From: Isochrysis galbana
Lineage: Eukaryota > Haptophyta > Isochrysidales > Isochrysidaceae
DNA length: 64,000 bases
Direction: 5' to 3'
Assembly (NCBI GenBank): GCA_018136815.1
Contig: CM030939.1
Location: forward strand, 1,744,808-1,808,807
Shown here: positions 9,844-21,243 of the stretch, in pieces
Numbering within the stretch: the stretch's first letter is position 1
Layout: the number at the start of each line of letters is the position of its first letter
Notes under the pieces: generated by a model
Told to the model about the DNA's origin: nothing
Databases searched by the model: none
What the model saw: only the letters and a program-made list of their open reading frames with translations
Program-made: the position numbers and the translations under genes

Positions 9844-12524
9844 ATGTCGTGCATGGCGGGCTTGCTGCGCGACGCCCTGCCCCCCCTCTCCCTCGCCCAC
9901 CGGTACGCGGTCTCCCTCGCGCTCTGCCTCATCGACGGCGCCGCTTCTTCCTCCCACGCCCTCCTCTCAAGGCTCTCTCCCCTCTCTCCACAAGAAGAGG
10001 AAGAAGAAGAAGAAGAAGAACCTCGACGCTCACGAAAACAAAATGAGGCCGGCCGTGGGCAGGAGGGCGAGGGAGACGGGGAGAGCGAGCGGGCTCTGTC
10101 GGTCTACTCAGTCGGGAGTACAAGCTCCTCTATCACCTCCTCCGTCAGGTCGCTCCGGCGCGGGGTGCACTCGAGCGCCGCGAGCGCCGCTCACTGTTCG
10201 ATCGAGTTGCTTCACTCTTCCATCAAGAGAGGCTTCACACTCTATCTCTCGGTGGTGGAGGGCGGGTTTTGGGTGGCGGATGCGACGCTCGCTCAGGCGG
10301 GGGTGCCTTACGGCACATCAGCCCGGCTTGCGCTCGGGCCCGACGCATCGAGGGCGCTGAGGCAGGTTGGCCGGCTCGCCGCACAGCTCGCGCTGCCCGA
10401 CGACTTCAACCTCGAGAGCCTCGTCATCTGCCTGCGCGCTCTGGCGCTGCTTCAGCAGGCGACCGCACGCTGCCCACGTCTTTCCGACGTCCCGTGGGAC
10501 CAGTCCGAGCGGGAGCGCGAAGTCCTCGCCACCTACCTGCGCTTCGCGCTGGCCACGTATGGTGCACGCGGCGCTCGACTCATCCGGCTGCTCAAGCCGC
10601 TCCTCCGGCCGAGCGGGCTAGGCGCCAAGCTGTGCGTCGCGGCGGCCGGTGAGCCGTGCACGGAGGGACGCCGGCGGGGACAGAGCCGAGTCGTTGCGCC
10701 CGAGCGCACACGTTCGTCGCCCGCGATGCTCGCGGGTGCCGAGCCCGACAGGCCGCTCGCATTCAAGCGCTGGCAGCAAACGCCCTGGGTTGCCCCCCTC
10801 GCCACGGAGCGAAGCTCCTCGTTTGGCGCTGCGCCCGCACCTGTCGCCAGCGATATCGATCGGGCCGACGTGTGTGCCTTTGAGCGGCTGGCGGGTATCA
10901 ACGCCGATACTGACCTCATCAAGCACGAGCTGCGCTCCGCAGCCTTCCGGCCGGGGTGCGACCGGCCTCACGTACCGTCAGCCCATATTTCGGCACACCA
11001 GCCGCCCACGCCCACTCCCCGCCCGCACGCGCCCAGCCGCCCACACCCGCTCTCCGCCTACTCGAGCCGCAGGTACGTTCTTTGCTTGTGCCACCGCCAC
11101 CGCGCGGTGGTGCTTGCATTGCGTGGCACGTGGCATCCTCTTGACTTCCTTACTGACCTGGTCGCTGAGCCGGCGCCACTGGCGGCGCTCGGGCAGGTGC
11201 GCGTCCGCCACCGCTCCTGCCGCTCCCGCCTTTCATGCCGACGGCCCGTCCTCCCGGTGCAAGCAGGTTGGCCATGCGCACCGCGGGATGCTGGAGGGTG
11301 CGCGCCGGCTGGCCGCCGACTTGCGCGAGCCCGTGCGCGCGGCCCTCGCCTCGCGCCCGGGCTACCGCCTCGTCCTCACCGGTCACTCGCTCGGCGGTGG
11401 CCTTGCCTCGCTCCTCGCGCTGCTGTGGGGCCCCGACTTTGAGGCTGGCGCAGTCGCGGGCGCCGACGTGCGCCAAGTCCGCTGCTTCGCATACGGGCCC
11501 GCCGCGACGCTCACGCTGCCTCTCGCCCAGGCCGCAAAGGACTTCGTGACGAGCGTGGTCAACGCCAACGATTGGATCCCGCGGCTCTCCCTCGCTTCGG
11601 TGTGCGCGCCTGCTGCCCTCCATCCCCGCGCCCACCACCTGCCGCTGCCAAGCCCAGGCCTCGCCCTCCGCGCGGCCGACCACTCAGGTGACAAATCTAC
11701 GTACGGCGTTGCTCGCTCTGCACCGTGAGGACGGCCTTGCCGCGAAGATCATTAGCCGCTTCGGCGATGACGCCACCGGCACCTTTGCGGGCGCGCGCCC
11801 CGGCGGCGCCGCTGCGCCTCCCTTTTGCGGGTGGAGCGAGAAGGATGTCGCCTGGGCGCAAAATATTCTGGCATGGCTTCGTGGCACGGCTGCCAACGGC
11901 GATCATAGAGAGGGCGGCGGCGAGTACGTCGAGGAGCTATTGCCTGCTGGGAGGGTCCTATGGGCGCCGCCCGAGGGCATGCTGCCGCCTGGGTTCAACC
12001 CGAAGGCCGCCGCCGCATCAGGAGGCACCGCCTCTCGGAGCAGTGATGCCAGCACGCCACGGAAGGAGCCAACTGAGGTAGCGCCCCTCGCGGGCGTCGG
12101 CCGATCTCAAGGTGCGCGCACGAGTGCGATGTCGCAGCCTGGGTACACTAGTCCAGAGGCCGCCGCCGTTGAAGCGCGAGTGGGCTCGCCGTATAGCTGG
12201 ATTCATGGGGTTTGGTGGTCAGCCGGACGGCCGAGCGGCTCCGGCGGGAGGGGAGGCACCGGCGCCACGGCCGAGCACCCATCGGCCGCGACCGAGGCAG
12301 ACAGTCGCTACTCGCCGTGCCGGGCCAACGCGACAGAGGCCGGCGAGGCCACGGAGCTGGCGGAGCGCGATGCCGATGTGGTCCGCCGCTCGCCCAGCGT
12401 TCCTGGCCTGGTCGAGTGTGCCAACGCGTCCCACTTCAATGAGCTCCAGCTCGGCTTTGCCAACATGTGGGCGCACGGACCACAGGCGTACGCTGAGGCA
12501 TTGCGCGCCTCCCTCCACATATGA
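9844..12524 (+). CDS. Diacylglycerol-lipase-like class 3 lipase (4 exons)
   Basis: I predict exons 9844-10955, 11073-11196, 11267-11599 and 11688-12524. All borders are GT-AG and the phases match, giving 801 residues. The core is an alpha/beta hydrolase: HRHRAVVLALRGTWHPLDFLTDLV, then VGHAHRGMLEGARRLA, then the nucleophile elbow LTGHSLGGGLASLLALLW with Ser about 453. It continues VVNANDWIPRLSLASV, where the catalytic Asp is expected, and TNLRTALLALHRED. This order matches sn-1 diacylglycerol lipases, which release 2-acylglycerol and a fatty acid from diacylglycerol. I saw no clear four-helix membrane domain at the N-terminus. An acidic run (Glu9 near residue 55) may mark an unrecognised intron or a linker. 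The C-terminal helix FNELQLGFANMWAHGPQAYAEALR also fits the family. The start choice is uncertain because two in-frame ATGs (9844 and 9853) exist. Confidence 0.82.
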
Positions 12525-13061
12525 GGGTCACGCTGCATCGCCGGCTGCCGCATCGATAGGCCAACGCGCATTAAGGCGGCACTGCCGCTTTGCCCGTCAT
12601 GCTCGTGGAGGCTTGCGCATTTTGGAGAGGGGCGAGTGCTGTGCTGCGCCACGCGTCGGCAGCCAATCTGTGCGCGCGATTCCGCCGGCCATCGCCACAC
12701 TCGTGGTGTGGGCGAGTCAGGTCCTGGCGATGCACGGCTGGCCATGCCTTCTCACCATGTGGTGATGGGGGCGGGACGGGATGGGCGGCGGGTCAATCCT
12801 CACATTCACTCTGAGGGAAGGAAAGTCTTGTCTTCGGGTGTTTTGAGATGCCTTTTAGAGATATTTTATCGCTGAGTACACGACCTACCCACGCCATAGC
12901 ACACAAAGGACAAAGGGAAAGGGAGGGAGAGAGCTCAAAGTCATAACAAATGAAGGACTCCTTACTCTTGCTCCGCTTAGTAAGGAACTAACTTCATAAT
13001 CAGTACACATAAACAACTGAAGCTTCTGGGCTACACACCTACTAGTCGCCTGGTATTACAA
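12525..13061. other. Intergenic, no gene seen
   Basis: 3' flank of the lipase gene. At 13015-13045 the block GAAGCTTCTGGGCTACACACCTA resembles 60990-61015 and the left end of the element at 18027, so retroelement sequence starts before the palindrome at 13062. Confidence 0.4.
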
Positions 13062-14560
13062 AACTATTGTTATAGTTCGAGCGATGGAGCGCGCGCCGAC
13101 CGCTCCCGATCCCCAGCCTCCCGCCGTCACGACGCCCCACAGGGGCCGCCCCAAGCCGCCGGAGCCGAAGCGCTCGCAGGCCGCCCCACTGACTGACAGC
13201 GACGTCGATATGATCGATCCTCCCACCCTCGCCTCCCCACCAGGCGCAGAAGCAGGGAACAGGGAGGGCCCTGTTCCTTGCAGACCAGCAGGGCCAGACT
13301 CTGGCTCTGCCGCCTGCCCCCACTTATTGTGCATAATACGATTAACCCGGACACGGGAGAGATATACACCACGGAAGACTGCGCGGCTTACCTGCCGGAA
13401 GGAGAACGCTGGATACGCCATGGAGGCAACTACATCTCGATAGGTCCATTTCTAAAGTCATGGGAGAAGATAGCCGAATGGTCTAGAGCAAGAATGGCGG
13501 ATGCCACGAATGAATATATGAACCTGCTTAGGAAGAAAGAGGTGTCTCCTCCCCCCACTCCGGGAGAACAAGAGTTAGCCCCCCAAGAAGACCCGGATGC
13601 GCATGACCTAGGAGACATCCGGGTGGACAAAGAACACAAATATTATCTGCGCCGGAGTGGAGTCTATCACGTAGTCAAGCTCAATGTGATGGGGGAACCC
13701 CATATTTATGAAAGGGCCAACCCGCAGCCATCACCAGAAGAATTATGCACCCCATTGAAATGGGGACGAGCGTACGACGGTCCGGCCGAGACGGCGTACC
13801 CGATACCACAAGAATACACGTTCAAAGGCGCGAACAAAACCCTAGAGGATGTTAACGTCAAGGCGCTGACCAGAGCGTTTCTCGCAATGAGAAAAACGAA
13901 GAAACAAAAATCCACATTGAGGTGGGAAAAACGACTGCCGGACATCTCCGGGAAATGGAAACAAGTATCTCAGCTATACAAATACAACTTTTTTAACACG
14001 CCAAGAGACTCATATATGCACTTCAAACACGTCCTGCATAGGAGAATAGCCACGGCGAACCGGTTCGCTGACGATCCGACGTGCCGCTTTTGTGGTATAG
14101 CCCCCGAAAGCTCCACCCACATAGCCACGTGCATCGCGACGGCGCCCATCTTCGAATTCATAGAAGGGCTTCTGGGGACAAATCTGAGGCCGGGCTCCGA
14201 GATAGCCCAACGTCTCTTTTGCTACCAGGTAGACAGACCGCATCCCTCCTCGGGGTACTTAGGTATCCTGGCGTGGAGATACATCCTCACGGACTTTTAT
14301 AACATCCAATATGGCAACGCGGACGGTAGGTCCGTTAGAACAATCTTGGGAGCGATCCTTACGAGGTGAAGAAAGCCTAAGGAGAAGAAACCGATTTCGG
14401 CGCTCCGGCAGAAAGGACTCAAGAGTAAGAGTCAAGAGGTAGGGGCCCGACGGTTTGGCACGTTGCCTACCAAACGGCAAACAGTGCAGGGGGATGTCCC
14501 CCACAAGCGAGGTCCCCTGGGAGCCTGGGAGCTGGGGGGGGGGGGGGGGGGGGGGCTGCG
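13062..14560 (+). mobile_element. Internally deleted LINE: 5' end joined to 3' end
   Basis: The 5' end has the palindrome AACTATTGTTATAGTT (13062-13077) and then ATGGAGCGCGCGCC at 13084. From about 13326 a different frame (to 14369) encodes the C-terminal part of a LINE ORF2. It includes the RT-associated zinc region HFKHVLHRRIATANRF, CRFCGIAPESSTHIATC, with a CxxC...H...C pattern. The RT catalytic domain is missing, so the 5' and 3' ends are joined across a deletion. A reverse copy at 19200-20066 has the same two ends and a different deletion. The frame ends early at 14367-14369 compared with that copy. The element closes near a poly-G run. Confidence 0.72.
13278..14369 (+). pseudogene. LINE ORF2 C-terminal region with zinc-binding motif
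   Basis: 363-residue frame of an autonomous-type LINE ORF2 tail without RT blocks. The first about 15 residues are read from retroelement 5' sequence in a different frame, so the listed beginning is not the natural start. Zinc-like residues C-x2-C-x8-H-x3-C sit at about residues 273-288. Such tails follow the RT domain in many plant and algal LINEs. Confidence 0.65.
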
Positions 14561-14695
14561 GGTCTGCAGCGAGCCACTCAGAAAAGAAAACTGTGGGGGA
14601 AGTTCTAATTTTGGCGCTTCGTTCGGCAGGTTTTAAAAGAGTGAATGTTAGTTCTCTCCGCTGGCTCCGCGGGAAGAAGAGCGGAGGGGGGGGGG

Positions 14696-14753
<58 letters not shown>

Positions 14754-14913
14754 GGTTCTCTCAGCAGAGATGTTAAGGTCCTCCTCGCCCCCTTTCTTCC
14801 GCTCCCCGCACCTCCCCCCCTCCTCCTTCTTTTCCTCTCTCCTGGCACAAGATCTCTCTCTCTCCTTTACTCTCTCTCCCTCCCTCTCTCTCTCTCTCTC
14901 TCTCCCTCTCTCC

Positions 14914-14948
<35 letters not shown>

Positions 14949-14962
14949 CTCTCCCTCCCTCT

Positions 14963-15020
<58 letters not shown>

Positions 15021-15032
15021 CCCCCCCCCCCC
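14526..15032. repeat. Poly-G, (GA)n and (CT)n block
   Basis: G-run at about 14526-14553, (GA)n at about 14697-14748, (CT)n with short interruptions at about 14857-15015 and a C-run at 15017-15032. The CT part is on the coding strand just upstream of the coiled-coil gene. The long ORFs on both strands through it are low-complexity artefacts. Confidence 0.9.
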
Positions 15033-15149
15033 GCCCCCCTTCCACTCTCTCTTCTCACCCTTCCCCCTCCGCCCCCTCTCCCTCCTCTCCCTTCTCCTAC
15101 CTCCCCACCCCCCACCCCCCGCCCCCGCCCCTTTTCGGTTTCGCCTCAA

Positions 15150-16580
15150 ATGTCCTCCACCCATTCCCCTCGCGCGCGCGCCAGCCGATCCACCGAGCAG
15201 GCCAGCGCCTCCTCTCTCTCTTCTCGCCCTTCCGAGCAGAGCTCTCTCTCTCTCTCCAGACTTCCAGACCAGAGCTCTGGCTCTCTCTCGTTTGACGAGG
15301 TGGCGAGGGCAAGAGGGCGCGGCTGGGTAGACGCCAAACTCGCAGACATTCACCGCACAGAGCGCGCGCAGGCCGTGGAGATCCTGTCGCTCAAGCGAGA
15401 GCTCGAGATTGCGAGAGCGAGAGCCAAGGCACGGCCTGAGCCCAAGGCTGAGCTGATGGAGACGAAGGGAGACGAGGCGAGGGTGGCCGAGTTGCAAGAG
15501 AGAATCGTCACACTCGAGGAGGAGTTGAGTGCGGCAAGTCGGCGCGAGGGGGAGGAGCGGAGGCGGGCGGAGCAGCTGGGTAGGGAACTGGAGCAGGCGC
15601 AAGCACAGATCATGCACCTCAAGGAGCGGTACGACGATCGCGTCGCTGCGAGCAACTCGCTGCAGAGAAAACTGGAGCAGGAGGCCGAAGCAGTGCGCGC
15701 CCAGCTCGCGGGCACGCAGGCGCGCGCCGACGCGGCGTCCATCGAGAGCGCACGGAACGCGCGCGCCTCTGCCGAGCGCCAGCTGATGGAGCTGCACGCC
15801 ATCAACCGCCGGCTTGAGGAGGAAAAGGCCGCCCTGCTCGTCGAGCGCCAGACACTGCAGGCGCGGCTGTCAGGCCTCTCTGGGAAGATTAAGGGTGTGC
15901 ACAGGTCCATTGCGGAGAGCGAGAGGCAGGTATCCGCGGAGGAGCGGAGCCTCGCGTCGATGCTCAAAGAGATGAAGGTGTGGCGCCTTGGCGTGCACAA
16001 CCTAGCGTGGTCCTCTCAGCCCCCACCCCCTCCCCGGCAACCCCACCCACGAAAGGCAGCCCACGCCGCGAACTCGCTCGTAGCCCGAGGCCATTGTAGC
16101 GCGTGGCCAGCCAGTCTGCTGGCCGCAGCGGCTGGTTGGCTGGGTGTCATGACCCGCAAAAGTTCTACGCCCAAGAAGATTTCTTGCGCACTTCTCATGT
16201 TCCCCATGTGGCAGGTGGAGGCGCGCGAGTACGAGCGCGCGGAGGCCGAGGAGCACAGGACGGTTGAGGCGCAGCGAAAGGCCGAGATGCGCGCTCAGAG
16301 GAGCCGAGTGGGTGCCGGCGATGCTGTCGCACGCGCCGAGGCCGGGTCGGTCGCGAGCACCTTGGCGAAATCGACGGCTGGCCGTCCCGGCAGCAAAGGG
16401 CAGACGGGCGGCATGGTTTCCCGCCGCACCGCTGGCACAAGGCCGCCATTAGGCGGTGCAGCGGCGCTTGCCGCGGCGGCACTAGCGCGTGCCAAGGCCG
16501 GATCGCTCGAGGCCGCGGATCTCATCGACGACTTGGGCCTGCTCTCTTCCAGGCCGGGGCGCTTTGCGCGAGGACAATAG
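15150..16580 (+). CDS. Coiled-coil protein (2 exons), unrecognised
   Basis: Exons 15150-15977 and 16215-16580 are joined by a phase-0 GT-AG intron, giving 397 residues. The intron would read through in frame, but its translation is not protein-like (WRLGVHNLAWSSQPPPPP...). Residues 1-50 are Ser-rich. Residues about 55-275 form a nearly continuous coiled coil (AVEILSLKRELEIARARAKA, VAELQERIVTLEEELSAASR, QRKLEQEAEAVRAQL and so on). Exon 2 starts VEAREYERAEAEEHRTVEAQ and ends in an Ala/Gly-rich tail with LEAADLIDDLGLL. Filament, basal-body or motility proteins look like this, but no family is diagnosed. Confidence 0.7.
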   Translation: MSSTHSPRARASRSTEQASASSLSSRPSEQSSLSLSRLPDQSSGSLSFDEVARARGRGWVDAKLADIHRTERAQAVEILSLKRELEIARARAKARPEPKAELMETKGDEARVAELQERIVTLEEELSAASRREGEERRRAEQLGRELEQAQAQIMHLKERYDDRVAASNSLQRKLEQEAEAVRAQLAGTQARADAASIESARNARASAERQLMELHAINRRLEEEKAALLVERQTLQARLSGLSGKIKGVHRSIAESERQVSAEERSLASMLKEMKVWRLGVHNLAWSSQPPPPPRQPHPRKAAHAANSLVARGHCSAWPASLLAAAAGWLGVMTRKSSTPKKISCALLMFPMWQVEAREYERAEAEEHRTVEAQRKAEMRAQRSRVGAGDAVARAEAGSVASTLAKSTAGRPGSKGQTGGMVSRRTAGTRPPLGGAAALAAAALARAKAGSLEAADLIDDLGLLSSRPGRFARGQ

Positions 16581-16851
16581 CAGCGCTAGTGCACAAGCTA
16601 AAGCACACATGCCATGCAGTGCGGTTGGGTAGGGGGGGAGGAGAGGCGAAATCGCACATGGAGACGATCCTCCGGAAAGCGCGTGGATAGCTGTATGCCG
16701 GCTTGCCCGATGCCAAAGTGTACACATGCGGAGCACCACAAGCATCGTGTGGAGCACAATAAGTATCATGCGGGTGGTGTGTGCACTACGTCTTGACTTG
16801 ATAGCCAATGTTGATAGTTTGTTAGTTAGTGGGCAGTGACGCTCGTCGGTT
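16581..16851. other. 3' flank of the coiled-coil gene, start of LINE remnant
   Basis: No gene. The last bases belong to a LINE fragment that resumes at 17809 beyond an inserted retroposon. Confidence 0.4.
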
Positions 16852-17824
16852 TTTGTGATGCCATTCTCAACCTACTTTTATAAGTGGGGGTCAATGGGGG
16901 CCTCGCGCCCCCCTCTCTCCATCGCGGACACCCCCCGGCGTGGGCCCGTACATTCAACCCCAGCCCCTGCCCTCTGGCAGGGGCAGGGCACTCATCAATT
17001 CAGCCCAGACCCCTAGTGGGCGCGGGTCGCGAGCCGCACTCCCAGGCCCGCATGGGCCTGCTCTCGTACTGACTCCCCCCCCCATCCCTGGTCGCCAGGC
17101 CGACAGGGGCCTCAGGGCTGCACCCAAGGCCAGCGAGGCGAGCGAGGGAGAGGCAGGGGGGCCAGGGGCTGAGCCCCAGCCTCCACTGCCCCCTGAGCTG
17201 CCCCTGCTGGTCCTCTGGGCGCCCCTGAAGGACCTCTGAGAGCAGGCCATGGCGCGCCGCATGGCGACGCGCCGCAGGGACCGGGGCGGAAGAGAATGGA
17301 ACGAGGGAGAGGGGGGGATTTGCACCCCCCCCGATGGAGTGTGGTGAGAAACGAGACCCATTTGCGTTAGCAAATGGGCGGAGGGGGGCGGCTGGCGACA
17401 GGAGGAAGAGGAGGAGGGAGAGGCTCAAGACGCCTACGGGAACCACTGTGGCAGGTATATCTCGAGGCGCAGTCTTTTATTTCTCGAGGACAGCTCGCGG
17501 CGAGAGCTGTAAGGGCCGTTCTTCTTTTTTGACGAGAGGTTCCTCCCCCCCCCCCCGGTGCTTTTTCCCGGAGAGTCGGCCGGCGTCGACCGGTCCGCCT
17601 CAATGGGTTTTCCCCCATTTTAACTTGTGGGGAGTTAGAATGGGAGCCGGGGGCATGCGAGGGGGGAGATGTGGAGGGGTGCATAGTACATAGTAGTATG
17701 TATCTGTGACAACAGCACGCGCAAGGTGTACGGGCAGGTGCGCTGAGGGCTGTCGTGTTAGTACCGGGCTAGTGAGAGTAGTGGTACTAATGCTCAGATA
17801 GATTGTTGTTTGTGATGCCATTCT
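16852..17824 (+). mobile_element. 0.94 kb retroposon copy A with 16 bp TSD
   Basis: Flanked by the direct repeat TTTGTGATGCCATTCT at 16852-16867 and 17809-17824. The element starts AACCTACTTTTATAAG, a TATA-like 5' end, followed by a GGGGGCCTCGCGCCCCC hairpin. It ends GTACTAATGCTCAGATAG. It is nearly identical to 26854-27792. No terminal inverted repeats and no significant ORF, so it is non-autonomous. A TSD of this length fits target-primed reverse transcription. It also contains the hairpin-like CCCATTTGCGTTAGCAAATGGG at about 17349-17370. Confidence 0.85.
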
Positions 17825-19110
17825 TAAACACATAAACAAACACCCACACTTTAAGCACATAGTCCACAGAAGGCTTAGCACTAGGAACCGATTCGCGACG
17901 AGCACAAGGCCCTACATGTGCAGGTTGCAGGTTGTGCGGTCTCCACCGCGAAGGTTCAAGCCACGCGTCAAGAAGGGTACGCCGTACAGCCACCGCGTAA
18001 GCTTTGGGGCGTCGAAGCCGGGTATAAAAAAAAAAAAAACATCTGAAGATTCAGGCTACTACCGCTAGCTATAAAGACCACGCACTCACGGTACCGACTC
18101 ACGCAATCGCCTATACCCCAGAACACTCACTCCCTTTACACTACCCCCTTCATTCCTTTGTCTTTGGTATCGGGGGGGGGCCGCGTGCACTACGACGGGC
18201 CAAGCGCAAGGGGTGGGTTGGGGCAGACCTGTTGTTGGGTGTTCCGGTGGCAGACAAACGTAAAACGCCTTCTGAACTATCTTATATTGTCCCCGGGGGG
18301 TCTCGGCCCCCGCCCTTCGGCCTTTCTTCGTCCGCTGCCGCACTTTCGCGATGTTTGCTTGCCGCGCGGGGTGTCCTCCCGTTGATATACCGTAGACAGG
18401 CGGTTCTCTTACCTATTCTCGGGCCGGATCGTGTCGTTTTTTTTGTCGTTCTTTTCCCGTCGTTCTCTTCGTTCTCCTACGGGCGTGTGCTGCATGGCGC
18501 GCGCCATGGCCCCCTTCTGGGGGGCCCCTCGGGGCCCCCCAGAGGGTCAGCCAGGGCAGCTCAGGGGGCAGTGGAGGCTGGGGCAGTGCCCCTGGCCTCT
18601 CCTGCCTCTCCCTCGCTCGCCTCGCTGGCCCTGGGTGCCCACCTGGCGGCCTCGGTGGTCTGTGGCTCAGTGGTGAGGGGGGGGGTCAGTACGAGCGAGG
18701 GCCAGTGCAGGCGAATGCGTGCGGCGCGCGGCGCGCGCTCGGGGAAGGTCTGGGCCAGAGTGGTGTCAGCTCAACCCCTGCCAGCAGGCGGGGGCTGAGG
18801 TTGGTTGTGCAGGCCCACCCAGGGGGTGTCTGCGATGGAGTGAGGGGGGCGCGAGGCCCCCATTGGCCTCCTACTTATAAAAGTAGTTGTCGAAGCCGGG
18901 TATACCATCGCATAGAGCCTACTATACCAAATTAAAAAAAATCTTCTTAAAAATCCCCGCTACACGTGCGGCTTGCGGCAGTGTGCTTATGTACCTCCCT
19001 ACTACCCAACCTTTACCCCTAGCAACCCCCTCCCCCTTCCCCAGTTCCCTCTGTAGCGGAGAAGCTGCTTCCAGGGAGGCCGCGCGCGCTGCTTCGGCCG
19101 GGAGTTAGAG
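17809..19110 (+). pseudogene. LINE ORF2 zinc-region fragment interrupted by two retroposons
   Basis: Bases 17827-18010 encode HFKHIVHRRLSTRNRFATST and then a CRLCG...H zinc-type block like that of the 13.3-14.4 kb LINE. The reading frame is broken by a 7 bp duplication (GCAGGTT twice near 17927). The same frame carries on after the second inserted element, at 18905-19108. So one LINE copy was hit by retroposon A at 16868-17808 and by retroposon B at 18027-18888. Confidence 0.6.
18011..18904 (-). mobile_element. 0.86 kb retroposon copy B, reverse, with 16 bp TSD
   Basis: The direct repeat GTCGAAGCCGGGTATA lies at 18011-18026 and 18889-18904. Read on the minus strand, the element starts AACTACTTTTATAAGTAGG with the GGGGGCCTCGCGCCCCCC hairpin, as in copy A. 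Its middle shares the CAGGGGCAGCTCAGGGGGCA core. Its other end differs from copy A and borders an A-run at 18026-18038. It is therefore a subfamily with the same 5' end and a distinct 3' end. Confidence 0.8.
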
Positions 19111-20070
19111 AGAAGGGGGCGGGAGACTGTGGCTCGTCCCTTGGTCTGGTTTCGACTCGGGTTTCCCTCATTTGTATAACGTAAGATCTTTATTGATTTC
19201 CGCTGTGGTTCCTATTAAGAAATTTAGCTAACCTAGGTGATGTTCCGTATGTCCAGGCCTCTCGCCGCCTGCAAGAGGTCTTCTGACGTTCCTAGGTTGA
19301 AATCCTTGTCTATAGTGTACAGGGGGCTTATCATTTTCCGAATATGTTTGTTGCTCGGGGCGTGTATGTAGCCGCCCATGTTCTCGCGTTGTTTTTTTAG
19401 CCTTTGAAAGAACCCGACCTTCGCCGTTACTAATAGGTGGTATCTCGTAAGGATCGCTTTTAAGATTAACCTAACGGACCTACCGTCCGCGTTGCCGTAC
19501 TAAATATTGTAAAAGTCCGTGAGGATATATCTCCACGCCAGGATACCTAGGTATCCCGAGGAGGGATGCGGTCTGTCTACCTGGTAACAGAAGAGACGTT
19601 GGGCTACCTCAGAGCCAGAGCCCGGTCGAAGCTTTATTTATCCCTAGAAGAGAGTTGTTCTTGGAAGAGTTGGAGGCCGAAAAGGCCCCCATGATTGATT
19701 GTTGTGTGAAGTGCCCGCCCACGAGGGGTGCACTGGTGGTAGGAGTTGCCTCCATGAGGGTGACAGCAGTGCTGCCACCCACCATGGGGAGTCATTGGGT
19801 GGCATGGCGGCAGAGGCAGGCGACATGGCCAGAGGCTGGCTCTGCTGTCCTGCAGGGAACAGGACTCTGCCTGTTCCCTGCTTCTGGGGGTGCTGAGGAG
19901 GAGATGGCGGGAGGATCATGTCGACGTCGCTGTCAGTGAGGGGGGCAGCCTGCGAGCGCTTCGGCTCCGGCGGCTTGGGGCGGCCCCGGTGGGGCGTCGT
20001 GGCGGCGGGGGTCTGGGAGGTGGGAGCGGTCGGCGCGCGCTCCACGCTAAAACTATAACAATAGTTTTTA
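19111..20070 (-). mobile_element. Internally deleted LINE, reverse copy
   Basis: On the minus strand the 5' end is AACTATTGTTATAGTT (20066-20051), followed by a start region in which ATG has become GTG (20045-20043). It continues in a frame rich in Pro that parallels 13084-13270 (PKPPEPKRSQAAPLTDSDVD is shared). At about 19640 it jumps to LINE 3' sequence, which runs to about 19200 and includes the ORF2 end DFNLGTSEDLLQAARGLDIR followed by a stop. This copy keeps about 70 more C-terminal codons than the copy at 13.3 kb. Confidence 0.7.
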
Positions 20071-21243
20071 AACTACTATACCAAATTAAATTTGTCGTGT
20101 GTCGTGGATGGGGGGAGCCACACCACGCCGCATGCTCTATCTTTAGCAGAGCGTGTCCCTTCCGCGCCCCGCTCCTTTCCCTCTTCATCCGCGCCCCGCC
20201 CTTCCCCTTTTCCCGCGCTCTGTCTCCTCCCCCTCCTCCTCCTCCGCCACGCGTTCTATCTTTAGAGCGTGTCTCCCCCACACCCCGTTCCTCCCCGGAT
20301 GGGACAATAGACCATAGGTTCTGCATGGCTGTCCAAGATGGGAACGAGCGGCGACTCCTCTGCCCGTGGCGAGTCGGCGGAGATCTCACGGCGCCGGCAA
20401 AACGACGATGACACCATCCACAGGATCGAGGACGCGGAGAAGGAAAAGAAGACGAAGAAGATGGAGATTTAAGGCTGCCGCCTTACCTGCCTGACGGGTT
20501 TCATGAAAGGCGCGTTCTGAAAGCGCGCGGCGCAATGTGTTATTAACCGTGCAGAGCAATAGCAATAGGGTCTGTGATCTGTGAACATTCTTGTATAAAT
20601 GACGTATGGCTCCATTCGATTGATGTCCCATAATTGACGACGGAACGATACACGATACCTCCCCCGCGTGCGTGGGGAAGCCGCAAGGGGGAAGCCGCGC
20701 GGGGGGGGGGGGGGGGGGGGGCAGTGTTTCTTTGCCTCGGATGGAACCCACCCCCCCATTTTCCTTTTGTTTGCTTCGGATGTCGGATGGACCACCCCCC
20801 TCCCCATGTCAAAAAAATGCTGTCCCTCCTGATCTTAGATCCACTCTGTGACATCCCATACGCCGTACGCGCCATCGAGAAAGCCAATGTCACATTTTGG
20901 ACAACCAAAAGCTGTACTATGTATCTTTCATTCCATCACCAATTTGTTCACAATAGCAGAGATGCCGATCGGACGCCTCGCATCATGATCGTGTGATACC
21001 CTTACTCGCACGTCCTTTTTCGTTGCTGCATATTCGCCGACCGCCCATCGCCTGTATGTCTTATGCTCACACCCCCACGGATCAAGGGGTCGATACGACG
21101 ATTGCACCACGGAGAGAGAGCGCCAATATTGCGCGCATGCACACCAAGTCCCATTTGACATGCTTGAGTGTGACGGTGTGATGGTGGGCTGCCACGATAG
21201 CCGTCACGCCGACTCACCCGGCGAACAGGTCTCGGCGTTGCGA
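20071..21243. other. No supported gene; short direct repeat and poly-G run
   Basis: Two diverged direct repeats (CTCTATCTTTAG...AGCGTGTC) occur at about 20131-20161 and 20246-20276. ACTATACCAAATTAAA at 20074 also occurs at 18922, which points to more retroelement sequence. A poly-G run lies at about 20700-20721. A short ORF at 20338-20472 encodes about 44 charged residues, which I cannot interpret. Confidence 0.4.

Noticed and set aside
16954-17446. Antisense ORFs inside the retroposons
   Set aside because: They are identical in copies A and C because the copies are recent, and they lack any coding-like bias; the plus and minus frames are equally open.
20386-21240. Possible gene between the reverse LINE and the protease gene
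   Set aside because: Overlapping short ORFs in several frames without a domain, splice signal or homology that I can name.
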